From Belnapia moabensis DSM 16746 (GTDB taxonomy: Bacteria; Pseudomonadota; Alphaproteobacteria; Acetobacterales; Acetobacteraceae): 63,943 nt of DNA. Positions 46,032 through 54,969 of this stretch are shown piece by piece. The stretch is from assembly GCF_000745835.1 (NCBI RefSeq), contig NZ_JQKB01000026.1, positions 1 to 63,943 of the forward strand. Reading direction: 5' to 3'. Under the pieces are notes generated by a model, which was given only the letters and a program-made list of their open reading frames with translations, was not told where the DNA came from and ran no database searches. The translations under genes and the position numbers were made by a program. The stretch's first letter is position 1. Each line of letters opens with the position of its first letter.

Positions 46032-47618
46032 ATGCAGAGGATCACCCCCGCCACCCTCAAATCCTGGATCGGCGACGGGCAGGAGCTCGCCATCCTCGAT
46101 GCCCGCGAGGATGGCGAGTTCGGCCGCTCCCACCTGTTCTGGGCCAATCCCTGCGGCCTCTCCCGCGCCGAGCTGCGGGCGCGGGCCATCCTGCCCCGCC
46201 TCGCCACCCGCATCGCCTGCGTCGATGGCGGCGAAGGCGGCCTCGCCGAGCGCCTCGCCACCTATCTGGAGGGCATCGGCTGCACCGACGTCTCGGTCAT
46301 GGAAGGCGGCACCCCCGCCTGGGAAGCCGCCGGCTACGTCCTCTTCTCCGGCGTCAACGTGCCCTCCAAGGCCTTCGGCGAATGGGTGGAGCACCACTAC
46401 CACACCCCCTCCATCGACCCGGCCGAGCTGCAGGCGATGCGCGCCTCGGGCGAGCGCATGGTCATCCTCGACAGCCGACCGATGGACGAGTTCCGCCGCA
46501 TGTCCATCCCCGGCGCCATCGACGTGCCGGGCGGCGAGCTGGTCTACCGCATCGGCGACATCGCCCCCGACCCGCAGACGACCATCGTGGTGAACTGCGC
46601 CGGCCGCACCCGCAGCATCATGGGCGCCGAGAGCCTCCGCAGCGCCGGCCTGCCCAACAAGATCGTGGCGCTGCGCAACGGCACCATGGGCTGGGAGCTG
46701 GCCGGCTTCGCCTGCGAGACCGGCCGCACCGACACCTACCGCCCCGGTACGCCCGAAAGCCTGCCGGAAGCCCTCGCCCGCGCCACCGCCTTCGCCGGGC
46801 GGGCCGGGGTGAAGACCCTCCGCCGGGCCGACCTTCCCGCCCTCATGGCGGATGCGAGCCGCACCACCTACCTCCTCGACGTCCGCGACCCGGCCGAATA
46901 CGCCGCCGGCCACCTCGCCGGCAGCCGCAGCGCCCCCGGCGGCCAGTTGGTCCAGGCGACCGACCAGTGGGTCGCCGTCCGCGGCGCCCGCGTCGTGCTG
47001 GTGGACGACACCGGCGTCCGCGCCCGCATGGCCGGCGGCTGGCTCCGCCAGCTCGGCCAGTGGGAGGTCCATGTGCTGGAAGACGGCCTCAGCGGCCCGC
47101 TGGAAACCGGCCTCTGGCGCCCCGCCTGCCCCGAGGCCGATGCCATCGAGGCCGAGACCGTCACCCCCGCCGAGCTCTCCGCGCTGCTCGCCGAAGGCGG
47201 CGCCCAGGTCGTCCAGCTCTCCCGCTCCATCGACTTCCGTGAGGCGCATATCCCCGGCGCGCTCTGGGGCATCCGCACCCGCCTCGCCGCGCTTGCCCGC
47301 CGCCTCACCGCCGGCCGCCCGGTCGTGGTGACGGCGCCCGACGAGGCCACCGCCCGCCTCGCCATCCCCGAACTCCAGGCCCTGACCTCTGCCCCGGTGC
47401 GCCTGCTGTCCGGCGGCCTCGCCGCCTGGCGCGAGGCCGGCCTCCCCCTCGCGGCCAACCGCCGCACCCCGGAGGATGCCGACTGCCTCGACACCTATCT
47501 CCGCCCCTATGACCGCAACGAGGGCGTCGAGGCGGCCATGCACGAATACCTCTCCTGGGAGATCGACCTGGTCCACGAGGTCGCCCGCGACGGCGACGCC
47601 CGCTTCGGCCAGATGTGA
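46032..47618 (+). CDS. Four-domain rhodanese-like sulfurtransferase
   Basis: 528 residues carrying four rhodanese repeats. Each starts with a DxR/DxxE-type strand: ELAILDAREDGEFGRSHL, MVILDSRPMDEFRRMSIPGA, YLLDVRDPAEYAAGHLAGS, and VVQLSRSIDFREAHIPGALW. Only the second has a canonical active loop, VVNCAGRTRS near residue 195. The first has a cysteine without the basic end (ACVDGGEG), the third has Asp in its place (VDDTGVRA), and the fourth has none. It probably moves sulfane sulfur in the cytoplasm with one working site. Its stop overlaps the comF GTG. Confidence 0.88.
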   Translation: MQRITPATLKSWIGDGQELAILDAREDGEFGRSHLFWANPCGLSRAELRARAILPRLATRIACVDGGEGGLAERLATYLEGIGCTDVSVMEGGTPAWEAAGYVLFSGVNVPSKAFGEWVEHHYHTPSIDPAELQAMRASGERMVILDSRPMDEFRRMSIPGAIDVPGGELVYRIGDIAPDPQTTIVVNCAGRTRSIMGAESLRSAGLPNKIVALRNGTMGWELAGFACETGRTDTYRPGTPESLPEALARATAFAGRAGVKTLRRADLPALMADASRTTYLLDVRDPAEYAAGHLAGSRSAPGGQLVQATDQWVAVRGARVVLVDDTGVRARMAGGWLRQLGQWEVHVLEDGLSGPLETGLWRPACPEADAIEAETVTPAELSALLAEGGAQVVQLSRSIDFREAHIPGALWGIRTRLAALARRLTAGRPVVVTAPDEATARLAIPELQALTSAPVRLLSGGLAAWREAGLPLAANRRTPEDADCLDTYLRPYDRNEGVEAAMHEYLSWEIDLVHEVARDGDARFGQM

Positions 47619-48364
47619 GCATCCTCGCCCGCCTCGGCATCCGCCTCCTGGATGCCGTGCTCCCACCCCACTGCCTCACCTGCGAGGCAGAGGTCGGCGA
47701 GCAGGGCACGCTCTGCGAGGCCTGCCATGGCGGCCTCGCCTTCCTGGCCGAGCCCCTCTGCCCGCATTGCGGCGTGCCGCTCGCCAAGCCCGCCCCGTTC
47801 TGCCTCACCTGCGAGATGCAGCCCCCCGCCTTCTCCGCCGCCCGCGCCGCCCTGCGCTACGACGATGCCGCCCAGCGCCTGCTGCTGCCCTTCAAATATG
47901 CCGACCGCACCGAGCTGGCCGGCTTCCTTGCCCGCCAGATGGCCGCCGCCGGCGCCTCCCTGCTGGCCCGCGCCGACCTCATCGCCCCCGTGCCCCTGCA
48001 TTGGCGCCGCCAATTCGCCCGCCGCTACAACCAGGCCGGGCTGCTCGCCGCCCGCCTCGCCCGCCGCGCCCGCAAGCCCTATGCGCCGCGCCTGCTCCGC
48101 CGCATCCGCCGCACCATCCCCTTGGGCGAGCTGGGCGCCGACGAGCGCGAGGAGGTCCTGCGCGGCGCCTTCGCCCTCGGCTTCCGCGCCGGCCCGCGCA
48201 TCGCCGGCCGCCGGGTGCTGCTGGTGGATGACATCCTCACCTCCGGCGCCACCGCCGAGGCCTGCGCCCGCATCCTGCTCGATGGCGGCGCCGCCGCGGT
48301 CGACATCCTCGCCGCTGCCCGCGTCCCCGATCCCCGGTCCGATTCGGCGCTAACCGCCGCTTAA
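47615..48364 (+). CDS. comF: ComF family phosphoribosyltransferase-like protein
   Basis: 249 residues. An N-terminal double zinc-ribbon (CLTCEAEVGEQGTLCEACHGG, CPHCGVPL, CLTCE) precedes a type I PRTase domain with the PRPP loop VLLVDDILTSGATAEAC near residue 207 and PVPLHWRRQFARRYNQA near 125. In naturally competent species ComF helps DNA uptake or handling; elsewhere its role is unclear. A GTG start gives a GTGA overlap with the rhodanese gene. Confidence 0.87.
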   Translation: MSILARLGIRLLDAVLPPHCLTCEAEVGEQGTLCEACHGGLAFLAEPLCPHCGVPLAKPAPFCLTCEMQPPAFSAARAALRYDDAAQRLLLPFKYADRTELAGFLARQMAAAGASLLARADLIAPVPLHWRRQFARRYNQAGLLAARLARRARKPYAPRLLRRIRRTIPLGELGADEREEVLRGAFALGFRAGPRIAGRRVLLVDDILTSGATAEACARILLDGGAAAVDILAAARVPDPRSDSALTAA

Positions 48365-48415
48365 TGCAAATCCGGCATCCTGCCCGCGTCCCCCAATACG
48401 GAAGGATGCGGCAAG

Positions 48416-48649
48416 ATGCCCGGAACGCCCGACCCCGATCCCTTCACCATCCCGCCCCCGCCGGCCGAGCCCATCCTCAGCCGCCGCACCCCGCCGCCGC
48501 CACCGTCCGAGCCGCCCGGCCCGGCCCCGACTCAATCCAGCCGCAGCATGGAGGAGGACAACGCACTCCGCCATTTCGCCCTGGCCCTCGCCCTGGTCTT
48601 CGCCCCGGCGGCAGTCCTGCTCAGCCTCGCGATCCTCCCCGGCCCTTGA
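48416..48649 (+). CDS. Small proline-rich single-pass membrane protein
   Basis: 77 residues. A Pro-rich, disordered N-terminal 45 residues (PPPPAEPILSRRTPPPPPSEP) is followed by SMEEDNALRHFALALALVFAPAAVLLSLAILPG, which contains one transmembrane helix. No family recognised. It lies between comF and grxC on the same strand, 51 bases after comF, and may be part of that run. Coding status rests on composition and position only. Confidence 0.5.
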   Translation: MPGTPDPDPFTIPPPPAEPILSRRTPPPPPSEPPGPAPTQSSRSMEEDNALRHFALALALVFAPAAVLLSLAILPGP

Positions 48650-48680
48650 TCCGGATGGGCCGGGTGCCAAGCTCCATGGC

Positions 48681-48938
48681 ATGCCCAAGGTCGAAATCTA
48701 CACCATCCCGTTCTGCCCCTATTGCGAGCGCGCCAAGGCGCTGCTCGGCCGGAAGGGCGTGTCGTTCGAGGAGATCGACGCCCCCACCGGCTCCCAGGCG
48801 CGGAAGGACGCCATTTCCCGCTCCGGCGGCCGCACCACCGTGCCGCAGATCTTCATCGACGGGCAGGCGATCGGCGGCTCCGACGACCTCACCGCCCTCG
48901 AGCGCGCCGGCAGGCTGGACCCGCTGCTCGCCGCCTGA
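48681..48938 (+). CDS. grxC: Glutaredoxin 3
   Basis: 85 residues, a complete class I dithiol glutaredoxin: active site FCPYCERAK near residue 11, the cis-proline TVPQIFIDG near 53, and GGSDDLTALERAG near 65, which binds glutathione. It reduces disulfides using glutathione in the cytoplasm. The neighbourhood comF-grxC-DUF1178-ubiG is a conserved alphaproteobacterial arrangement. Confidence 0.93.
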   Translation: MPKVEIYTIPFCPYCERAKALLGRKGVSFEEIDAPTGSQARKDAISRSGGRTTVPQIFIDGQAIGGSDDLTALERAGRLDPLLAA

Positions 48939-48958
48939 ATTCCGCCGGCGCAAGGGTC

Positions 48959-48974
48959 TGGCACTCGAATTGCT
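48959..48974 (+). promoter_or_regulatory. Candidate sigma-54 promoter upstream of the DUF1178 gene
   Basis: TGGCAC-TCGAA-TTGCT has the invariant GG (48960-48961) and GC (48972-48973) 10 bases apart, as sigma-54 requires. The predicted start near 48985 is about 50 bases before the DUF1178 ATG. No enhancer-binding protein or site is seen, and the pattern is short enough to occur by chance. Confidence 0.3.
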
Positions 48975-49037
48975 CGACTGCCAGGCTATATTGCGGATCG
49001 GTTGCGGCCCGCAGGTGGGCCCAGGGATGAGCGGGGA

Positions 49038-49505
49038 ATGATCCACTACGATCTGCGCTGCGGCGCCGGGCACGACTTCGACAGCTGGTTCAAGGACAGC
49101 GAGGCCTTCGCCGCCCAGTCGAAGGCCGGTTTCGTCGAATGCCCGGTCTGCGGCTCGAAGGATGTCAGCAAGCGGCTGATGGCCCCGGCCATCCCGAAGA
49201 AGGGCCGCACCCGCGCGAAGGAGGCCCCGGCCCAGCCCCCGGCCCCCGTCGCCGCGGCCCCTGCGGCCCCGCCGCCGCCGCCCATCCCGGCGCAAATGGT
49301 CGCCTTCCTCCAGCGCATCCGCGCCGAGGTCGAGAAGAGCGCCGATTATGTCGGCCGCGACTTCGCCGAGGAGGCCCGTAAGATCCACCGCGGCGAGAGC
49401 GAGCGCACCGCCATCTACGGCGAGGCCTCCGATGCCGATGCCGAGGCGCTGCGCGACGAAGGCATCGAGGTCGCCCGCATCCCCTGGGTGCCGCTGGCCG
49501 ACTAG
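49038..49505 (+). CDS. DUF1178 family protein
   Basis: 155 residues. The N-terminus MIHYDLRCGAGHDFDSWFKD and CPVCGSKDVSKRLMAPAI form the zinc-ribbon-like DUF1178 signature, followed by an Ala/Pro-rich linker and a helical end with GRDFAEEARKIHRGESE near residue 115. The function is unknown; the family resembles FmdB-type regulatory zinc ribbons. The ATG after GGGGA is chosen. It ends 3 bases before the convergent ubiG. Confidence 0.87.
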   Translation: MIHYDLRCGAGHDFDSWFKDSEAFAAQSKAGFVECPVCGSKDVSKRLMAPAIPKKGRTRAKEAPAQPPAPVAAAPAAPPPPPIPAQMVAFLQRIRAEVEKSADYVGRDFAEEARKIHRGESERTAIYGEASDADAEALRDEGIEVARIPWVPLAD

Positions 49506-49508
49506 CCC

Positions 49509-50201
49509 CTATCGGGCCATGACGATGTAGTTGACGCCGACATCGCGGCTGACCCGCCAGCCGCCGCCCGCGCCCATGCTCAGCCCGGCGATGTCGGCGA
49601 CGCGCAGCCCCGCCGCCCTGAGGTCCGCCCCCAGCTCCGCCGGCCGGACGAACATCCGCCAGTCATGCGTACCCACCGGCAGCAGCCGCAGCAGGTACTC
49701 CGCCCCGAGCTTCGCCATCAGGAAGGAGCGCGGCGTCCGGTTCAGCGTCGAGAGGAAGACCGGCCCGCCCGGCTTCACCAGCCGCGCCAGCTGCCGGCAG
49801 AACTCCACCCGGTCCGCCACATGCTCGATCACCTCGAGGGCTATGACGGCATCGAAGCCGTCCGTCTCCAGCGCCTCCGGCATCCCCTCCCGGTAGTCGA
49901 TATCGAGACCCTGGCTCGCCGCATGCGCCCGCGCGGCCCCGAGCGCCGAGGCCGCGGCATCGAGCCCCGTCACCCGCGCCCCGGCCCGCGCCAGTGCCTC
50001 GCTCGCCAGCCCGGCCCCGCAGCCGACATCCAGCACCCGCAGCCCGTCGAGCTTTCCGCCAAGCCGCTGGATGATCCAGCCCATCCGCGCCGGATTCATC
50101 GCGTGCAGCGGCGCCATCGGCCCCTTCGGGTCCCACCATTCCGCCGCCAGCCGGTCGAATTTGGCGATCTCCGCGCCGATTGCGGTTCCGGGTCCCGGCA
50201 T
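49509..50201 (-). CDS. ubiG: Ubiquinone biosynthesis O-methyltransferase UbiG
   Basis: 230 residues, class I SAM-dependent methyltransferase. The N-terminal FDRLAAEWWDPKGPMAPLHAMN stretch is diagnostic of UbiG; SAM binding is through VLDVGCGAGLASE near residue 57, with VIALEVIEHVADR near 118. It catalyses both O-methylations of ubiquinone synthesis at the inner membrane face. AGAGGAG lies before the ATG. Divergent from lysC across 108 bases, a widely conserved pairing in alphaproteobacteria. Confidence 0.93.
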   Translation of the reverse strand: MPGPGTAIGAEIAKFDRLAAEWWDPKGPMAPLHAMNPARMGWIIQRLGGKLDGLRVLDVGCGAGLASEALARAGARVTGLDAAASALGAARAHAASQGLDIDYREGMPEALETDGFDAVIALEVIEHVADRVEFCRQLARLVKPGGPVFLSTLNRTPRSFLMAKLGAEYLLRLLPVGTHDWRMFVRPAELGADLRAAGLRVADIAGLSMGAGGGWRVSRDVGVNYIVMAR

Positions 50202-50309
50202 GCGCGCTCCTCTTCCGGTTGCGGCCCGCGGGCCGGATCGGTATCTGTGCCGCCTTTCGCGCGGTCGCAACCGCCGCCGCGGCCTAATTTCGGACCCAGA
50301 CGCCCCGCC

Positions 50310-51533
50310 ATGGCCCGCATCGTGATGAAGTTCGGCGGCACCTCCGTCGCCGATCTCGACCGTATCCGCAACGTCGCCCGCCGCGTCCAGCGCGAGGTGG
50401 AGGCGGGCAACGAGGTCGCCGTGGTGGTCTCCGCCATGTCCGGCGTGACGAACCAGCTGGTCAAATGGTGCCAGGAGCTCTCGCCGCTCCATGACGCCCG
50501 CGAGTACGACACGGTCGTCGCCACCGGCGAGCAGGTGACCATTGGCCTGCTGTCCATCGCCCTGCAGACCATCGGCGTCGATGCCCGCTCCTGGCAGGGC
50601 TGGCAGGTGCCCATCATCACCGATGCCGCCCATGGCAAGGCCCGCGTCGAGAGCATCGATGGCACCCTCCTGATCGAGCGGATGCAATCCGGCCAGGTCC
50701 CCGTCATCGCCGGCTTCCAGGGCCTCGAGCCCGTCCGCAACCGCATCACGACGCTCGGCCGCGGCGGCTCCGACCTCTCGGCCGTCGCCATCGCCGCCGC
50801 GGTGAAGGCCGACCGTTGCGACATCTACACCGATGTCGACGGCATCTACACCACCGACCCCCGCATCGTCCCCCGCGCCCGCAAGCTGGAGCAAATCAGC
50901 TACGAGGAAATGCTGGAACTCGCCTCGGTGGGTGCCAAGGTGCTGCAGACCCGCTCGGTCGAGCTCGCCATGAAGCAGCGCGTGCGGGTGCAGGTGCTAT
51001 CCAGTTTCGAGGACAAGCCAGGTTCCCTGGTGGTGGATGAGGACGAGATCGTGGAACAGCCGGTCGTGAGCGGCATCGCCTATTCCCGTGACGACGCCAA
51101 GGTGACGCTCCGCCGCGTGCCGGACCGGCCGGGCGTCGCCGCCAATGTCTTCGGCACCCTGGCGAAGGCGAATGTCAACGTGGACATGATCGTCCAGAAC
51201 ATCGGCGCCGACGGCACCACGGACATGACCTTCACCGTTGGCAAGGCCGACCTCGCCCGCGCCCAGGACGTGCTGGAGAAGGCCCGCGCCGAGATGGGCT
51301 TCGAGAGCCTCGTCGCCGACCCCGACGTCGCCAAGATCAGCGTCGTCGGCGTCGGCATGCGCAGCCATGCGGGCGTCGCCAACACCATGTTTGGGGCCCT
51401 GGCCGAGAAGGGCATCAACATCCAGGTCATCTCCACCAGCGAGATCAAGGTGAGCGTCCTGGTCGGCGCCGACTACACCGAGCTCGCCGTCCGCGCCCTC
51501 CACACCGCCTACGGCCTGGACGGCCCCGGCTGA
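50310..51533 (+). CDS. lysC: Aspartate kinase
   Basis: 407 residues. The kinase domain opens with IVMKFGGTSVADLDRIRNVA and has TTLGRGGSDLSAVAIAAA near residue 150. Two C-terminal ACT domains (VTLRRVPDRPGVAANVFG; ISVVGVGMRSHAGVANTMFG) make it feedback-regulated by lysine and/or threonine. It commits aspartate to lysine, methionine and threonine synthesis. No lysine riboswitch is seen in the 108-base leader. Its stop overlaps the next ATG (TGATG). Confidence 0.95.
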   Translation: MARIVMKFGGTSVADLDRIRNVARRVQREVEAGNEVAVVVSAMSGVTNQLVKWCQELSPLHDAREYDTVVATGEQVTIGLLSIALQTIGVDARSWQGWQVPIITDAAHGKARVESIDGTLLIERMQSGQVPVIAGFQGLEPVRNRITTLGRGGSDLSAVAIAAAVKADRCDIYTDVDGIYTTDPRIVPRARKLEQISYEEMLELASVGAKVLQTRSVELAMKQRVRVQVLSSFEDKPGSLVVDEDEIVEQPVVSGIAYSRDDAKVTLRRVPDRPGVAANVFGTLAKANVNVDMIVQNIGADGTTDMTFTVGKADLARAQDVLEKARAEMGFESLVADPDVAKISVVGVGMRSHAGVANTMFGALAEKGINIQVISTSEIKVSVLVGADYTELAVRALHTAYGLDGPG

Positions 51534-52573
51534 TGGACGGCATCACCCCCACCGCCGCCCCCGGCATGGCCGCCCTCGACCGGCTGATGGAGCGCGGCGC
51601 CGCCTTCCTCGGCAGCCGCTACGCCATCCTCGGCGGCGCCATGTCCTGGGTCAGCGAGCGCAACCTCGTCGCCGCCCTCTCCAATGCCGGCGCCTTCGGC
51701 GTCATCGCCTGCGGCGCGATGGAGCCCGACCGGCTGGCCCAGGAGATCGCGGGCACCCAGGCCCTCACGCGCCGCCCCTTCGGCGTCAACCTCATCACCA
51801 TGCACCCGCGCCTCGACGCGCTGGTCGAGACCTGCCTCGAGGCGAAGGTCGGCCACATCGTCTTCGCCGGCGGCATCCCGCCCGGCTCGGCCATCAAGCG
51901 GGCGAAGGAGGGCGGCGCCAAGGTCGTCTGCTTCGCCCCGGCGCTCGCGCTCGCCAAGAAGCTCGTCCGCTCCGGCGCCGATGCCCTGGTCATCGAGGGC
52001 TCCGAGGCCGGCGGCCATATCGGCCCCGTCTCCCTCAACGTGCTGGCGCAGGAGATCCTCCCCGCCATGGCCGAGCAGGTGCCGATCTTCGTGGCGGGGG
52101 GCATCGGCCGCGGCGAGGCCATGCTCTCCTACCTGGAAATGGGCGCCGCCGGCGCTCAGCTCGGCACCCGCTTCGTCTGCGCGACGGAATGCGTCGCCCA
52201 TCCGCTGTTCAAGCGCGCCTTCATCCGCGGCGCCGCCCGCGACGCCGTGCCGACACTCCAGATCGACGAGCGCTTCCCCGTCATCCCGGTCCGCGCGCTG
52301 ACCAATGCCGGCACCAAGCGCTTCATGGCCCATCAGGCCGAGATGCTGGCCAAATTCCAGGCCGGTGAGCTGTCGAAGGAAGCCGCCCAGCTCGAGATCG
52401 AGCATTTCTGGGCCGGCGCCCTCCGCCGCGCCGTGGTGGACGGCGATGTGGAGAACGGCAGCCTGATGGCCGGCCAGTCCGTCGGCATGGTGGACCGCGA
52501 GGCCCCGGCGGCGGAGATCATCGCCGAGCTGATCGGCCAGGCCGCCGCCGCCCTGGCTCGCCGCGGAGCCTGA
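51533..52573 (+). CDS. Nitronate monooxygenase family flavoprotein
   Basis: 346 residues, TIM-barrel FMN enzyme of the 2-nitropropane dioxygenase family. FGVNLITMHPRL near residue 83, LVIEGSEAGGHIGPVS near 157 (with the catalytic-type His), and VPIFVAGGIGRGEAML near 183 plus LGTRFVCATE are the FMN-binding blocks. It would detoxify alkyl nitronates; FabK-like enoyl reductase activity is a formal alternative but less likely from these motifs. Coupled to lysC by a one-base overlap, although no metabolic link is obvious. Confidence 0.88.
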   Translation: MDGITPTAAPGMAALDRLMERGAAFLGSRYAILGGAMSWVSERNLVAALSNAGAFGVIACGAMEPDRLAQEIAGTQALTRRPFGVNLITMHPRLDALVETCLEAKVGHIVFAGGIPPGSAIKRAKEGGAKVVCFAPALALAKKLVRSGADALVIEGSEAGGHIGPVSLNVLAQEILPAMAEQVPIFVAGGIGRGEAMLSYLEMGAAGAQLGTRFVCATECVAHPLFKRAFIRGAARDAVPTLQIDERFPVIPVRALTNAGTKRFMAHQAEMLAKFQAGELSKEAAQLEIEHFWAGALRRAVVDGDVENGSLMAGQSVGMVDREAPAAEIIAELIGQAAAALARRGA

Positions 52574-52662
52574 GCCGCAACGGGTGACGGGCGGGTGACG
52601 CGTACAACCGGGGATGCGATTCGGTTTGCCGCAAGGCCGACCAGGGTCTACATCCCGGAAAC

Positions 52663-53586
52663 GTGTTGGACGACATGAAACGCCCCTTCCGCCCCGAACC
52701 CTCTGCCGGCGAGGCCGCCCGCCTCGGAGAGGAGCTGCGCGACGCCCGCTTCGCCCTCGGCTTCTCCATCGAGGACATCGCCGCCTCGCTCCGCATCCGC
52801 CGTCCCTATCTGGTGGCGCTGGAGGAGGGTAGGGTGCGCGACCTGCCGGCCCCCGCCTATGCCGTCGGCTTCGTCCGCACCTATGCCCGCGCCCTCGGCC
52901 TCGACGAGGATGAGGTCGTCCGCCGCTTCCGCGAGGCCAGCGGCCCGGCAGTGCAGCGCAAGACGGACCTTGTCTTCCCCGAGCCGGTGCCGGAGCGCGG
53001 CCTGCCCGCCGGCGCCGTGATCCTGGTCGGCGCGGTGCTCGCGGTCGGCGCCTATATCGGCTGGTATCAATGGTCCGGCAGCGGCAACCGCACGGTCGAT
53101 GCCGTCCCTCCCGTTCCGGCCCGCATCGAGCGGGCCGCCCGGCCAGAGCCGCCGCCCGCCCCGGCTCCCGACCTCGCCGCCCCGCCGCCTTCGCTGGCCG
53201 CGCCCCCCGCCGCCTCGCCGCTGAACGCCCAGGCCGCCCCGCCGCCCCCCGCGCCGCCGCCTGCGGCCGCCACGCCGGAAGGCCGTATCGTCCTCCGCGC
53301 CAAGGCCGATGCCTGGATTCAGCTCCGCGACCGCGCCACCGGCACGGTCATCCTCAACCGCGTCCTCCGCCCCGGCGAGACCTATACGGTGCCGCCACGC
53401 GACGGCCTGCTCTTCACCACCGGCAATGCCGGCGGCCTCGACATCTTGGTGGATGGCCAGCCCGTCCCCGCCCTGGGCGGCGCCCAGTCCGTTCGCCGCG
53501 ACCTGCTGCTGGAGCCGGACCGGCTGAAATCCGGCCAGCCGCTCCAGGCCGCCACTCCCGCGCCGGCGCCTCGCCCCGCGCAATGA
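52663..53586 (+). CDS. RodZ-like helix-turn-helix membrane protein (DUF4115)
   Basis: 307 residues. An N-terminal cytoplasmic XRE-type helix-turn-helix ([20 protein letters not shown], then [14 protein letters not shown]) is followed by a transmembrane helix near residue 115 ([17 protein letters not shown]). A long Ala/Pro-rich periplasmic linker and a C-terminal DUF4115 beta domain ([15 protein letters not shown]) complete it. RodZ anchors MreB to keep rod shape; its place just before ispG is the conserved one. GTG at 52663, TTG at 52666 and ATG at 52675 all fit; the GTG is listed. Confidence 0.85.
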   Translation: MLDDMKRPFRPEPSAGEAARLGEELRDARFALGFSIEDIAASLRIRRPYLVALEEGRVRDLPAPAYAVGFVRTYARALGLDEDEVVRRFREASGPAVQRKTDLVFPEPVPERGLPAGAVILVGAVLAVGAYIGWYQWSGSGNRTVDAVPPVPARIERAARPEPPPAPAPDLAAPPPSLAAPPAASPLNAQAAPPPPAPPPAAATPEGRIVLRAKADAWIQLRDRATGTVILNRVLRPGETYTVPPRDGLLFTTGNAGGLDILVDGQPVPALGGAQSVRRDLLLEPDRLKSGQPLQAATPAPAPRPAQ

Positions 53587-53660
53587 TCCGCCAGGCGGCT
53601 TGGGCATCCGTGCCCGCGCTGCCATATTGCCCGCCAGGACCCAAACGGGATTTTCACCGC

Positions 53661-54791
53661 ATGAGCTATCGCCCGTACCAGATGATCACCCGGCGCAAGT
53701 CGCGCCAGATCATGGTGGGCAAGGTGCCGGTCGGCGGCGACGCCCCGATCACCGTCCAGACCATGACCAACACCCCAACCGAGGATGCCGCGGCGACCAT
53801 CGCCCAGATCCGCCGGGCCGAGGTGGCGGGCGTCGACATCGTCCGCGTCTCCTGCCCGACGCCGGAGAGCACCGCTGCGCTGCATGAGATCGTGCGCGAG
53901 GTGAATGTCCCGATCGTCGCCGACATCCACTTCCACTACCGCCGCGCCATCGAGGCGGCGAAGGCCGGCGCTGCCTGCCTCCGCATCAACCCAGGAAACA
54001 TCGGCAGCGCCGACCGGGTGAAAGAGGTGGTGAAGGCCGCCCGCGACCACGGCTGCTCCATCCGCATCGGCGTCAACGCCGGCAGCCTGGAGAAGCACCT
54101 GCTCGACAAATACGGCGAGCCCAACCCGGAGGCCCTGGTCGAGAGCGCCCTCTGGCACGCCGCCCACCTGCAGGACAACGACTTCCACGAGTTCAAGATC
54201 AGCGTGAAGGCGTCCGACGTCTTCCTCGCGGCGGCGGCCTACCAGCAGCTCGCCGAGGTCTGCGACCACCCGCTCCACATCGGCATCACCGAGGCGGGCG
54301 GCAAGCGCACCGGCACGGTGAAGAGCGCCATCGGCCTCGGCAGCCTGCTCTGGGCCGGCATCGGCGACACCATCCGCGTCTCCCTCTCGGCGGAGCCCGA
54401 GGAGGAGGTCCATGTCGGCTGGGAGATCCTGAAGTCGCTGGGGCTGCGCCATCGCGGCGTGAAGATCATCTCCTGCCCCTCCTGCGCCCGGCAGGGCTTC
54501 AACGTCATCAAGACGGTGGAGACGCTGGAGGAGCGGCTGGCCCATATCGAGACGCCGGTGACGCTCTCGATCATCGGCTGCGTGGTGAACGGCCCCGGCG
54601 AGGCGCTGATGACCGATATCGGCCTCACCGGCGGCGGTGCCGGCCGGCACATGATCTACGCCTCCGGCAAGACCGACCACACCATCGACGAGGCCGCCAT
54701 GGTCGACCACCTGGTCGAGCTGGTGGAGCGCCGCGTCGAGGCGATCAAGGCCGCGGACGCCGCCGAGAAGGCCGCGCTCGCGGCCGAATAG
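53661..54791 (+). CDS. ispG: 4-hydroxy-3-methylbut-2-enyl diphosphate synthase (flavodoxin), IspG/GcpE
   Basis: 376 residues. The TIM-barrel half has [19 protein letters not shown] near residue 24 and [15 protein letters not shown] near 85. The 4Fe-4S ligands are in [10 protein letters not shown] near 273 and [10 protein letters not shown] near 310. It makes HMBPP in the non-mevalonate isoprenoid pathway, which also feeds hopanoid and ubiquinone synthesis. The ATG opening [14 protein letters not shown] is chosen. A 50-codon gene follows after 2 bases. Confidence 0.95.
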   Translation: MSYRPYQMITRRKSRQIMVGKVPVGGDAPITVQTMTNTPTEDAAATIAQIRRAEVAGVDIVRVSCPTPESTAALHEIVREVNVPIVADIHFHYRRAIEAAKAGAACLRINPGNIGSADRVKEVVKAARDHGCSIRIGVNAGSLEKHLLDKYGEPNPEALVESALWHAAHLQDNDFHEFKISVKASDVFLAAAAYQQLAEVCDHPLHIGITEAGGKRTGTVKSAIGLGSLLWAGIGDTIRVSLSAEPEEEVHVGWEILKSLGLRHRGVKIISCPSCARQGFNVIKTVETLEERLAHIETPVTLSIIGCVVNGPGEALMTDIGLTGGGAGRHMIYASGKTDHTIDEAAMVDHLVELVERRVEAIKAADAAEKAALAAE

Positions 54792-54793
54792 CG

Positions 54794-54946
54794 GTGAACG
54801 GCCTCGGCTTCTCCGCCCTGCTGCTCGGCCGGCTGAAGCCGCGGGAGGAGGCCGCGCCCCGCGACCTCCGCCGCCTCGCCTGGATGCTGCTGGCCGAGCT
54901 GGTGCTCTTTCTCGCCATCACCCTGGCAGACCGCCTGCCGCGCTGA
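54794..54946 (+). CDS. Small single-pass membrane protein downstream of ispG
   Basis: 50 residues from a GTG two bases after the ispG stop: MNGLGFSALLLGRLKPREE, a basic stretch (DLRRLAW), then one transmembrane helix MLLAELVLFLAITLADRL and a stop. The position, codon usage and lack of any gap argue for a real gene coupled to ispG. Not recognised; could be a small membrane adaptor. It ends 23 bases before the convergent DUF4142 stop. Confidence 0.55.
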   Translation: MNGLGFSALLLGRLKPREEAAPRDLRRLAWMLLAELVLFLAITLADRLPR

Positions 54947-54969
54947 GCGGCAGGCGGCCCTGAGGCACC

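Noticed and set aside
50202-50309. Lysine riboswitch in the lysC leader
   Set aside because: The 108-base gap is too short and shows only a GC palindrome (GGCCCGCGGGCC), with no L-box elements.
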